Source: Aquimarina sp. | GTDB lineage: Bacteria > Bacteroidota > Bacteroidia > Flavobacteriales > Flavobacteriaceae | NCBI GenBank assembly: GCA_020628975.1 | Contig: JAHDEF010000028.1 | Coordinates: 1-13,432 of the forward strand | DNA: 13,432 nt | Reading direction: 5' to 3' | Shown here: positions 7,786 to 13,432 of the stretch, piece after piece | Numbering within the stretch: the first letter of the stretch is position 1 | Layout of the letters: each line of letters starts with the position of its first letter | Notes under the pieces: model-generated | What the model saw: only the letters and a program-made list of their open reading frames with translations | Database searches by the model: none | Told to the model about the DNA's origin: nothing | Made by a program: the position numbers and the translations under genes

Positions 7786-8793
7786 ATGAGTAAAGCTAAA
7801 TTAGAATACATCTGGTTAGATGGTACTAAGCCTACTGCTAGTATGAGAAGTAAAACTAAAATCGTTGACGATTTTGGTGGGAAACTAGAAGAATGTCCAA
7901 TGTGGTCATTTGATGGAAGTTCTACAAACCAAGCAGAAGGTGGTTCTTCTGACTGTTTATTAAAGCCAGTTGCTATTTATCCAGATCCTCAACGTAAGAA
8001 CGGATACTTAGTAATGACTGAGGTTTTAAATGCAGATGGTACGCCACACGTAGACAATGCGCGTGCAACTATCGAAGATGATGATAATGACTTTTGGTTC
8101 GGTTTCGAGCAAGAGTATTTCTTATATGATGTAGAAACTAATTTACCTATTGGTTTCCCAAGAGATCAAACTCCACAAGGTCAATTTTACTGTTCAGTAG
8201 GTGCTAAAAATGCATTTGCACGTGATATGGTAGAAGAGCATTTAGATGTTTGTTTAGAAGCTGGTCTTAATGTTGAAGGTATCAACGCAGAGGTTGCTGC
8301 AGGTCAGTGGGAGTTCCAGTGTTTTGCACAAGGAGCTAAATTAGCTGGTGATGAGATTTGGGTATGTCGTTACTTATTAGAGCGTATCGGTGAATCTTAC
8401 GGTTTACAAGTTGTATGGCACCCTAAGCCATTAGGTGATACTGACTGGAATGGTTCAGGTATGCACGCAAACTTCTCGAACACTACGTTAAGAACTTGCG
8501 GATCTAAAGAAACTTACGAAACAATTTGTGAGGCTTTCCGTCCATTCGTTAAAGAACACATCGAAGTTTACGGAGCTTACAACGATCAACGTTTAACTGG
8601 TAAGCACGAAACGGCTGCTATTACTGATTTCTCTTATGGAGTTTCTGACCGTGGAGCTTCTATCCGTATTCCAATTATTACTGTGGAAAAAGGATGGAAA
8701 GGATGGTTAGAAGATCGTCGTCCATCTTCAAACGGTGACCCATACAAAATCGCTGCACGTATTATCAAAACAGTTAAAACTGCTAAGGTATAA
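7786..8793 (+). CDS. glnII: Glutamine synthetase, type II (eukaryotic-like)
   Basis: This cytoplasmic enzyme makes glutamine from glutamate, ammonia and ATP. The 335-residue length and motifs place it in the type II (GSII) group, not the ~470-residue type I or ~730-residue type III forms. Visible motifs are the N-terminal beta-grasp region ending in WSFDGSSTNQAEG (40-52), the glutamate/metal segment FGFEQEYF (105-112), GINAEVAAGQWEFQ (165-178), the ATP-site NGSGMHANFS (222-231), GKHETAAITDFSYGVSDRGASIRIP (272-296) and the C-terminal EDRRPSSNGDPY (309-320). The type I adenylylation Tyr loop is absent, so control is more likely transcriptional or by feedback. Codon use is tidy (many GGT, GCT, CGT), consistent with high expression. 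It has a promoter core at 7739 and a strong terminator directly downstream, so it is probably transcribed alone. Confidence 0.96.
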   Translation: MSKAKLEYIWLDGTKPTASMRSKTKIVDDFGGKLEECPMWSFDGSSTNQAEGGSSDCLLKPVAIYPDPQRKNGYLVMTEVLNADGTPHVDNARATIEDDDNDFWFGFEQEYFLYDVETNLPIGFPRDQTPQGQFYCSVGAKNAFARDMVEEHLDVCLEAGLNVEGINAEVAAGQWEFQCFAQGAKLAGDEIWVCRYLLERIGESYGLQVVWHPKPLGDTDWNGSGMHANFSNTTLRTCGSKETYETICEAFRPFVKEHIEVYGAYNDQRLTGKHETAAITDFSYGVSDRGASIRIPIITVEKGWKGWLEDRRPSSNGDPYKIAARIIKTVKTAKV

Positions 8794-8817
8794 TCTAACG
8801 TTCAAGATATATTTTGA

Positions 8818-8846
8818 AGCCTTCTCGAATTCGAGAAGGCTTTTTT
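8818..8846 (+). terminator. Intrinsic terminator of glutamine synthetase
   Basis: A perfect stem of ten pairs, AGCCTTCTCG (8818-8827) and CGAGAAGGCT (8832-8841) around AATT, is followed by six T (8841-8846). It begins 24 bases after the stop codon. Confidence 0.95.
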
Positions 8847-8863
8847 GTTTAAAAAATACATGG

Positions 8864-8897
8864 TTTGTATTGTGTTTGTTTTTAGTATATATATTTG
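8864..8897 (+). promoter_or_regulatory. Promoter of the lipocalin-like lipoprotein
   Basis: The core TATATTTG at 8890-8897 matches TAnnTTTG. Two upstream boxes fit the spacing rule: TTTG at 8864-8867 (22 bases) and TTG at 8870-8872 (17 bases). The core ends only 17 bases before the ATG, so the leader is very short. Confidence 0.75.
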
Positions 8898-8914
8898 TAG
8901 TAAACTAATTAACT

Positions 8915-10048
8915 ATGAGAATTTTAAACTTAACAAACTTTTTTGCAATTGGCGCTTTATGCTTAGTTGCCTCTTGTGGCGGTAGCGATGATAATCCCAA
9001 TGGTGGTAATACCAATTTAGTTGGAGATGAAAACGTTGCTGTAGAGCAAAATCTTTCAGAGGATAGTGCTATTGAATTGTCTTTGTTAGAAGAAGGGGTA
9101 AAGGTACAAGGTGCACAAGCCATAACAGGTACGCCTCCAACACCAAACAGTAATATTGATTTTTCTTTAAACGAATCAGCAAGTAAAGCATTTCAAAAAA
9201 ACGGAATCAATATTAGTTTTAATTCTACAGCAAACGTAGCAGGAGCTTATATTCAATTTAAGGATGTTAATGACAACGCTACAGGTAACTACTTCGATGT
9301 GCCTGAATCAAGTTTTACTTTTGGTGACTCAGGAAGAAAAGTTATCAAGAGGTCAAAAAAGAAAACGTCAAGAAAACAATTAAAAAATTTAACGGAGAAC
9401 AATATTGTAGTTGATTTTGAGGATATAATTCCAGCGGGTGAATTTTGTTTTGATATCTGTATTTATGATGCTGAAAATAATATCAGTCAAATTATTGAGC
9501 GTTGTGTTACTGTAGAAGCTTGGGGAGGAAATGCTTCAATAGTTGGTGAGTGGGTACTAGAATCAGAGTCGGAAGATAATGTAATTGAAGCAGTTCAGGA
9601 TTCTATAGGTGATAACGAATTAAGTGTTCCGAATTTTCAACCAGAAAACAATACATTCTCATTCTTTTGCGATAATGGAAATGAAATTGAAATTACTCAG
9701 CCCAACGATACAGAAGTACATATTTTAGTGCTTAACAGCGATGGTTCTTATTATGAAACTTACATAGGTAACAATATAAATTTAGATGATATTACAACAG
9801 GAGAAACCTGTGAGCCTACGTTTATCAATAATGAGTTTTCAGATCGTTATTTTGGGAACTGGGCATATGATGAAGATAGAGAAGAGCTAACCATAGTTGA
9901 TTTTGGATATCGAGATTTGACTGATGCTTCTGAAAATGAAGACTATCCTGACGGTGAATTATATATTGAAGCTGCTAAAGTAGCAGTTGAAGGTAATAAA
10001 CTTACCATAGTAGAGGGTGGTTATACACTGGTTTTTACTAGAAAATAA
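8915..10048 (+). CDS. Lipoprotein with C-terminal lipocalin-like domain
   Basis: This 377-residue lipoprotein has the lipobox LVASC with the lipidated Cys21. The following GGSDDN is acidic soon after the Cys, as in the surface-export signals known from Bacteroidota, so a surface location is plausible. Residues 22-75 are a low-complexity, mostly acidic linker. Residues 80-203 look like a beta-sandwich of unknown family, interrupted by a strongly basic patch (about 141-157, RKVIKRSKKKTSRKQLK) in an otherwise acidic protein, and contain Cys178, Cys182 and Cys197. From about 207 to the end the pattern SIVGEWVLESES, then a strand-rich stretch with GNWAYDEDREELTIVDF and finally NKLTIVEGGYTLVFTRK resembles lipocalin-like proteins common in this phylum. 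The ligand is unknown. The gene has its own promoter and no partner on its strand. Confidence 0.85.
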   Translation: MRILNLTNFFAIGALCLVASCGGSDDNPNGGNTNLVGDENVAVEQNLSEDSAIELSLLEEGVKVQGAQAITGTPPTPNSNIDFSLNESASKAFQKNGINISFNSTANVAGAYIQFKDVNDNATGNYFDVPESSFTFGDSGRKVIKRSKKKTSRKQLKNLTENNIVVDFEDIIPAGEFCFDICIYDAENNISQIIERCVTVEAWGGNASIVGEWVLESESEDNVIEAVQDSIGDNELSVPNFQPENNTFSFFCDNGNEIEITQPNDTEVHILVLNSDGSYYETYIGNNINLDDITTGETCEPTFINNEFSDRYFGNWAYDEDREELTIVDFGYRDLTDASENEDYPDGELYIEAAKVAVEGNKLTIVEGGYTLVFTRK

Positions 10049-10070
10049 ATACTTACATTTTGTAAATTAT

Positions 10071-10188
10071 ATCATAAAGAGGTTGTCTAAAAACCTTAAA
10101 ATCCTCTAAACGAACATTGAGCGAAGCCGAAATATGCTTCGACTAACGCTAAGCCTTCGTTTATGATATTTTTTAGACAGCCTCTTTT
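10071..10188. repeat. Structured inverted-repeat element between convergent genes
   Basis: The outer arms at 10076-10093 and 10170-10187 are reverse complements over 18 bases with one mismatch (a wobble in RNA). Inside are further nested pairs: TAAACGAA (10107-10114) with TTCGTTTA (10156-10163), and CGAAGC (10122-10127) with GCTTCG (10136-10141). The core contains ATTGAGCGAAGCCGAAAT. The element fills almost the whole convergent gap and overlaps the stop codon of the START-like gene. It may act as a bidirectional terminator, and its compound structure resembles a small non-coding mobile repeat. I recall similar GAGCGAAG-type repeats from flavobacterial intergenic regions but could not check this. 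Confidence 0.7.
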
Positions 10189-10774
10189 AGTGCTTAAATA
10201 AATTTTCAAAAGACTTAATGGGGCCTTTTAACATAAGTTTGTATACGAAACTTCTCGGTAGCGGAATTTTAATTTCCATATACATTTCATGGGTAACTCT
10301 AGTGGTATTGTCACTTAGCGATTTCAAATACCATGCACCTTTTAAATTTTCAACAGTATTGCAATTAGGGCAATAGGTGGCATCTTCACAAGCTGATGAA
10401 GTAAGTATATAATTGGTGTTGATTGTACTTCCCTTTTTGTCAACAGCAACACAAATCTTTCTGTCCTTTAGTGGGGTAGGAGCGTCAATAATTGCTCTAA
10501 AAATAAATCCATTCTCAATTGGTTTTATTTTTTCGGCTTGTTTGTATCGATATAACCAGTCTGGATATTGTGTAGGAGATTCTATTTTTTCTTCAATTAC
10601 AGCTTTAGGTTTTTGAATATTACAAACGGCTTTAATGTGGTATCCATCTTCAATGTCATCAAGGTCGATAAATAATTCAATATTAGGATTTTTAGAAGTT
10701 ACTTCTTTCCAGTTTTGCCCAAAACTTACCCCTGATATAAAAATTAACCAAAAGTAAAGAATGAGCTTTTTCAT
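10187..10774 (-). CDS. START-like (SRPBCC fold) exported protein
   Basis: This 195-residue protein has an N-terminal signal peptide (MKKLILYFWLIFISGVSFGQ). The mature part resembles START lipid-binding proteins: WKEVTSKNPNIELFID, a helix followed by YPDWLYRYKQAEKIK (the W within the usual D/P-W motif), then IFRAIIDAPTPLKDRKICVAV, where the proline-rich turn before an R/K-D-R-like segment is characteristic, and a last region GAWYLKSLSDNTTRVTHEMYMEIKIPLPRSFVYKLM. A Cys cluster (Cys129, Cys135, Cys138) sits in the middle. I chose the ATG at 10772-10774: the frame extends to a TTG at 10793-10795, but the ATG begins the signal peptide and lies one base after the stop of the antiporter gene. The ligand is unknown, and a periplasmic lipid-binding role is inferred. 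The stop codon lies inside the repeat element. Confidence 0.8.
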   Translation of the reverse strand: MKKLILYFWLIFISGVSFGQNWKEVTSKNPNIELFIDLDDIEDGYHIKAVCNIQKPKAVIEEKIESPTQYPDWLYRYKQAEKIKPIENGFIFRAIIDAPTPLKDRKICVAVDKKGSTINTNYILTSSACEDATYCPNCNTVENLKGAWYLKSLSDNTTRVTHEMYMEIKIPLPRSFVYKLMLKGPIKSFENLFKH

Positions 10775-10775
10775 G

Positions 10776-11732
10776 CTAAATAAAGGTAGTGACAATGAAT
10801 ACTAAGTAAGTCGCAAAAATGATCAATCCCTTAAATCTATTGATAACATTCTTTTTTGGTAGTATACTTATCAAAAGCAATAATAAGGCGAAGCCAAGCA
10901 TCCAGAAAATATCGCTTGAAAGTATTTCAGGGCTGGTTACTTTTATCGGTTGAATTAAAGCAGTAATACCTAAAACTGAACCAATGTTAAATATATTTGA
11001 CCCTATCAAATTTCCTATAGAAATAGATTCTTCTTGCTTAAGCGCAGCAATAACCGAAGCTGCCAATTCAGGTACTGAAGTTCCTACGGCAATCATAGTA
11101 ACTGCAATAATACGTTCGCTAACACCTATTTTAGTAGCGAGATCTACAGCGCCTTTTACTAATAATTCTGATCCGAAATAAAGCGCTAACCCACCAATGG
11201 CTAGCCAAATAAAAATTTTGACATAGCTTACTTCTGCTAGTTTATCATCTACTTCTTCTATCTCAGCATTTTCTCCGTGTAAAGCTTTTCGTTTAGCATT
11301 GATAATTAGTGTTACGATGAAACCTATTACAGCAAGAAAAAGTATAATGCCTTCAAGTGCTGATAACTGGTTATCATTCCATAAAAAATAATAAAGCAAT
11401 ACAGAAAATAAACCCATAAAAGGCCAATGTATTTTATAGAAGTCTTTAGAAATATACAGCGGGGCAATCATAGCTGTTATACCCAACACTAAACCTATAT
11501 TGGCAATATTAGATCCGATAATATTTCCTAAAGAAATGGAAGAGAATCCATCTAAAGCAGCTTGAAGACTTACTAATAATTCAGGTGCAGAAGTGGCAAA
11601 GGAAACCACGGTAAGGCCAATCACCATTTTGGAAATATGTAGCTTAAATGATAGTCCAACAGAAGCTCTTACTAAGTATTCTCCTCCCAAAACTAATAAA
11701 CCCAATCCTATGACAATAAAAAGTATACTCAT
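10776..11732 (-). CDS. Calcium/sodium antiporter of the CaCA family
   Basis: This inner-membrane exchanger moves Ca2+ against Na+. The 318-residue protein is almost wholly hydrophobic, with about ten membrane segments in two homologous halves. The two alpha-repeats are plain: VVSFATSAPELLVSL with GNIIGSNIANIGLVLG (about 42-56 and 69-84), and IAVGTSVPELAASV with GNLIGSNIFNIGSVLG (about 214-227 and 240-255). The paired SAPE/SVPE glutamates (Glu51 and Glu222) and the SN motifs are the ion-binding residues of the family. An acidic cytoplasmic loop (about 150-166, NAEIEEVDDK) lies between the halves. Length and motifs match YrbG-type bacterial exchangers. Its stop is one base from the ATG of the START-like gene, so the two are probably translated from one message. 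Its own promoter core is at 11752-11759. Confidence 0.95.
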   Translation of the reverse strand: MSILFIVIGLGLLVLGGEYLVRASVGLSFKLHISKMVIGLTVVSFATSAPELLVSLQAALDGFSSISLGNIIGSNIANIGLVLGITAMIAPLYISKDFYKIHWPFMGLFSVLLYYFLWNDNQLSALEGIILFLAVIGFIVTLIINAKRKALHGENAEIEEVDDKLAEVSYVKIFIWLAIGGLALYFGSELLVKGAVDLATKIGVSERIIAVTMIAVGTSVPELAASVIAALKQEESISIGNLIGSNIFNIGSVLGITALIQPIKVTSPEILSSDIFWMLGFALLLLLISILPKKNVINRFKGLIIFATYLVFIVTTFI

Positions 11733-11751
11733 TAATCAAATGTTTACTGAT

Positions 11752-11786
11752 CAAATATAGGTATTTCGATAGTTATGTAAGTGCAA
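11752..11786 (-). promoter_or_regulatory. Promoter of the antiporter operon
   Basis: On the minus strand TATATTTG (complement of 11752-11759) matches TAnnTTTG and ends 19 bases before the ATG. TTG (complement of 11784-11786) lies 24 bases upstream of it, one base beyond the usual 17-23 spacing, so the -33 assignment is less certain than the core. Confidence 0.6.
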
Positions 11787-11835
11787 CACTCTTTTTGCTT
11801 TTGCGTTTTTCTAATGAATTTTAAATAAAATACAG

Positions 11836-12660
11836 ATGAAAAATTTTGCTTTCTTTTTGTTGTTTTCGTGTGGAATCATTTTTAATAGTAATGCGGTAAA
11901 TTTCAAAGTAAAAAATTCTTTGGTAGTAATGCAGGAAGAAACAGAAGTTACGGCAACCATATCAAAAGATACTACAGAAGCTCAGTTTGAAGAACTCATT
12001 ACTTATTTCAAAGAGAATGGAGTTACTGTTGATATTAATGAAGTTAAGTACAATGATGATAACGAAATTATTGGGATACGTATTCGATTAGAAAAAGAGG
12101 GGCAACAAAGCAGTTATGCTATGAATACTAATATTCCTATTCAAGAAGTAGAGTTGGGGTATAAAAACGACCAGCTTTTTGTTCGCTCAAAAGGAAATGC
12201 ATTTGGAATGGTAAATTCAGATATTAGCAGCTTTATGCAACAGTTTAACCAAAGTGGGTTGTCGCCTGCAATCGATTTAAATGATTTTTTTAGTGACGAT
12301 AATTTTCAGGATAATCTTGGTAATTTAAGTCAGTTTTTTCAAGGTTCTTTCGGTAATTTAGATGATATGATGGGGCAAATACAGCAACGATTTGGGAATT
12401 CTATTTCACAAGGTATATCAAGTCAAAATCTCAGTAATGACAAACAAAAGGGCCTTCCTAAATATAATTTTATCAATAAGCCAGGTATCAATAAACTCAT
12501 AATCATTGATGGAAAGGAAGCTGATTTTGAAATATTGAATACCTTAGCTGAAAATAATCAATTAGATACGGTCGATAGTTTAAAGCCAGCTACAGCAATG
12601 AGTTTGTACGGAAAGAAGGCTAAAGACGGAGCTATTATTGTTACAACCTTAAAAAAATGA
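11836..12660 (+). CDS. Exported protein with TonB-plug-like C-terminal motif
   Basis: This 274-residue protein has a signal peptide (hydrophobic FFLLFSCGIIF, cleavage probably after SNA at residue 20). Residues 38-86 (TATISKDTTEAQFEELITYFKENGVTVDI, then NEIIGIRIRL) resemble the module found in the extracytoplasmic part of Bacteroidota M56/BlaR1-type peptidase receptors. Residues 125-205 are a Gln/Asn/Gly/Phe-rich, low-complexity linker. Residues 218-273 (INKLIIIDGKEAD, then LDTVDSLKPATAMSLYGKKAKDGAIIVTTLKK) follow the plug pattern of TonB-dependent receptors (LIIxDG, then xLYGxxxxxGxIIxTT), but there is no barrel. Both end modules occur together in M56/BlaR1 proteins, so this looks like the soluble part of such a sensor without its membrane peptidase domain. 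Function is unknown. The stop overlaps the start of the next gene in ATGA. Confidence 0.8.
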   Translation: MKNFAFFLLFSCGIIFNSNAVNFKVKNSLVVMQEETEVTATISKDTTEAQFEELITYFKENGVTVDINEVKYNDDNEIIGIRIRLEKEGQQSSYAMNTNIPIQEVELGYKNDQLFVRSKGNAFGMVNSDISSFMQQFNQSGLSPAIDLNDFFSDDNFQDNLGNLSQFFQGSFGNLDDMMGQIQQRFGNSISQGISSQNLSNDKQKGLPKYNFINKPGINKLIIIDGKEADFEILNTLAENNQLDTVDSLKPATAMSLYGKKAKDGAIIVTTLKK

Positions 12661-12803
12661 CATTTAAAATTTTAGCTAAAGTCAATAAACTAGTGTTTCC
12701 TAGTTATAGTAAAAGAAGACTTTCTATTACAGAGGCTAGTAAATTACAACTAGCTATTATAGGTTGGCGTTATTATGTTACGAAACGAGCGGTGAACCAG
12801 TAA
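12657..12803 (+). CDS. Small basic protein of 48 residues, translationally coupled
   Basis: The ATG (12657-12659) overlaps the TGA (12658-12660) of the preceding gene as ATGA, a common coupling arrangement. The 48 codons run to TAA at 12801-12803. The protein starts MTFKILAKVNKLVFPSYSK, continues with RRLSITEASKLQLA and ends IIGWRYYVTKRAVNQ. It is strongly basic, with a hydrophobic-aromatic C-terminal helix containing the WRYY motif. There is no signal peptide and no long membrane segment. The well-formed sequence and the overlap suggest a real gene. I recall similar roughly 48-residue proteins with an IIGWRYYVT-like end in Flavobacteriia but could not check this, and I know no function. The compact basic form would suit a nucleic-acid- or membrane-surface-binding peptide, which is speculation. 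Confidence 0.7.
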   Translation: MTFKILAKVNKLVFPSYSKRRLSITEASKLQLAIIGWRYYVTKRAVNQ

Positions 12804-13001
12804 TTTTATAATAGTTTGGGTGCAGCCTGAAAAGTTATGGACAAGTAAAGTTACCGGCATTTCTACCTCTGTGGAAATCCCCTCAATTAAACACGTTATT
12901 TTCCATTCAAATGAATGATTTCCAATTCCTAGTGAAGGAGACTCCACTATAATTTTTTTAAAATCCGAGGAAAGACATACGAAATAGACAGAATGTCCCA
13001 C
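12750..13001 (-). CDS. Doubtful open reading frame, possible gene remnant
   Basis: A frame of 83 codons from a GTG at 12999-13001, open for about seven codons further back to a TAG, ends antisense to the last third of the 48-residue gene. The translation (VYFVCLSSDFKKIIVES, then NHSFEWKITCLIEG) is strand-like with four cysteines, but I recognise no family. Against it being a gene: a GTG start, no promoter or ribosome signal, and overlap with a better gene. For it: about 90 codons without a stop in AT-rich DNA, and a base composition that looks richer in G and C than the neighbouring spacers. It may be the remnant of a decayed or transferred gene. The rest of 12804-13074 holds nothing else I recognise. 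Confidence 0.2.
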   Translation of the reverse strand: MGHSVYFVCLSSDFKKIIVESPSLGIGNHSFEWKITCLIEGISTEVEMPVTLLVHNFSGCTQTIIKLLVHRSFRNIITPTYNS

Positions 13002-13074
13002 AACTTTTTGGATTGATCCCTACCCGTTATCAAAATTAAATTAGATGCTGAAAAATAATTGGAGATATAAAAGC

Positions 13075-13110
13075 AAAAAAATCCGTAATGCATTGATTGC
13101 ATTACGGATT
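13075..13110 (-). terminator. Intrinsic terminator of tRNA-Leu
   Basis: A perfect 13-pair stem (13080-13092 with 13098-13110, five-base loop TTGAT) is followed on the minus strand by six T (complement of 13075-13080). It lies eight bases past the 3' end of the tRNA. Confidence 0.92.
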
Positions 13111-13117
13111 ATTGCTG

Positions 13118-13199
13118 TACTCAAGGCGGGAATCGAACCCGCACGCCCGAAAGCATTGGATTTTGAATCCAACGTGTCTACCAGTTCCACCACTTGAGC
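13118..13199 (-). tRNA. tRNA-Leu, anticodon CAA
   Basis: This 82-base class II tRNA on the minus strand reads UUG leucine codons. The acceptor arms are GCTCAAG (from 13199) and CTTGAGT followed by discriminator A (13118). The D-arm contains GTGGTGGAACTGGTAGACAC, the anticodon stem TTGGA/TCCAA encloses loop TTCAAAA (anticodon CAA at 13163-13165), a 13-base variable region follows, and the T-arm is GCGGG TTCGATT CCCGC. The 3' CCA is not encoded (ACA follows), so it must be added after transcription. The first acceptor pair is G1-U72, not G-C. Confidence 0.96.
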
Positions 13200-13212
13200 T
13201 TCAATTGGAGGG

Positions 13213-13220
13213 CAAAAATA
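13213..13220 (-). promoter_or_regulatory. Promoter core of tRNA-Leu
   Basis: On the minus strand TATTTTTG (complement of 13213-13220) matches TAnnTTTG and ends 13 bases before the tRNA 5' end. No TTG box is evident at the standard spacing. Confidence 0.5.
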
Positions 13221-13285
13221 TAAAAAGTTTTTATTGTAGCAGCACATTCTCTGCTTTTATTTATTCCAATCCAAAAATAAATAGC

Positions 13286-13293
13286 TACTTTTG
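13286..13293 (+). promoter_or_regulatory. Promoter core of prs
   Basis: TACTTTTG matches TAnnTTTG and lies 52 bases before the prs ATG. The region 17-23 bases upstream has no TTG, only a T-rich stretch, so only the -7 core is supported. Confidence 0.55.
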
Positions 13294-13345
13294 CATCCTG
13301 TTAAAACAAGAAGCATTTACAACACTGTAAAAGAAGTTTTTAATT

Positions 13346-13432
13346 ATGAGCCAACAATTTCCAGAAGCTAAGTTTTTTGCTTGTAAACACAGCATAGCTT
13401 TAGCTGAGAAAATAGCCGATAAATACGGTGCC
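13346..13432 (+). CDS. prs: Ribose-phosphate pyrophosphokinase (3' end outside the window)
   Basis: This enzyme makes phosphoribosyl pyrophosphate from ribose 5-phosphate and ATP for nucleotide, histidine and tryptophan synthesis in the cytoplasm. Only the first 29 codons are inside the window. They read MSQQFPEAKFFACKHS, then IALAEKIADKYGA, which matches the start of flavobacterial class I enzymes (EAK-x-FAC, then LAEKIA-x-x-YG). The active-site motifs lie beyond the edge, so the call rests on this N-terminal pattern alone. The ATG at 13346 is preceded by a promoter core at 13286 and is divergent from the tRNA gene. Confidence 0.85.
   Translation, partial: MSQQFPEAKFFACKHSIALAEKIADKYGA

Noticed and set aside
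10775..10795. Longer START-like protein beginning at TTG 10795
   Set aside because: It would overlap the antiporter gene and place residues ahead of a complete signal peptide; the ATG at 10774 is better.
13041..13330. Reading frames on both strands across 13041-13330
   Set aside because: They run through the tRNA-Leu gene and its terminator and are products of that sequence.
1..13432. CRISPR array, insertion sequence, prophage or toxin-antitoxin module
   Set aside because: I found no regularly spaced direct repeats, no transposase or integrase, no phage genes and no recognisable toxin-antitoxin pair.

Overview
The window looks like chromosomal DNA of a member of the Flavobacteriia (Bacteroidota). 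The evidence is the AT-rich composition, genes without a Shine-Dalgarno sequence, several matches to the Bacteroidota promoter core TAnnTTTG, and typical gene families: a TonB-dependent receptor followed by a DUF4249-type lipoprotein, a carboxypeptidase-regulatory-domain protein, a eukaryotic-type (type II) glutamine synthetase, and a TonB-plug-like periplasmic protein. I cannot name the genus.

Layout from left to right. (1) Positions 1-3061, plus strand: the end of a TonB-dependent outer-membrane receptor and its DUF4249 lipoprotein partner. (2) 3062-3371: a convergent junction with strong nested palindromes. (3) 3372-7156, minus strand: an exported carboxypeptidase-regulatory-domain protein, peptide chain release factor 1 (prfA), a Sir2-type NAD-dependent deacylase and an 81-residue protein of unknown function. 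An intrinsic terminator closes the prfA unit. (4) 7157-7785: a 629-base divergent gap with no convincing gene, holding one long hairpin and the glutamine synthetase promoter core. (5) 7786-10048, plus strand: type II glutamine synthetase with a textbook terminator, then a lipoprotein with a lipocalin-like C-terminal domain and its own promoter. (6) 10071-10188: a structured inverted-repeat element at another convergent junction. (7) 10187-11732, minus strand: a Na+/Ca2+ antiporter and a START-like exported protein whose genes are one base apart. (8) 11836-12803, plus strand: an exported protein ending in a TonB-plug-like motif, overlapped by a 48-codon gene. (9) 12804-13432: a region with an unexplained antisense reading frame, a minus-strand tRNA-Leu(CAA) with promoter and terminator, and the divergent start of ribose-phosphate pyrophosphokinase (prs).

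Most of the window is housekeeping and envelope function. The receptor and lipoprotein probably act together at the outer membrane on an unknown ligand. prfA, prs, glutamine synthetase and tRNA-Leu serve translation and nitrogen and nucleotide metabolism. I found no CRISPR array, insertion sequence, phage, toxin-antitoxin or recognisable defence system. The points most worth a second look are the overlapping 48-residue gene, the plug-motif protein without a receptor barrel, the structured elements between convergent genes, and the cysteine-free sirtuin.
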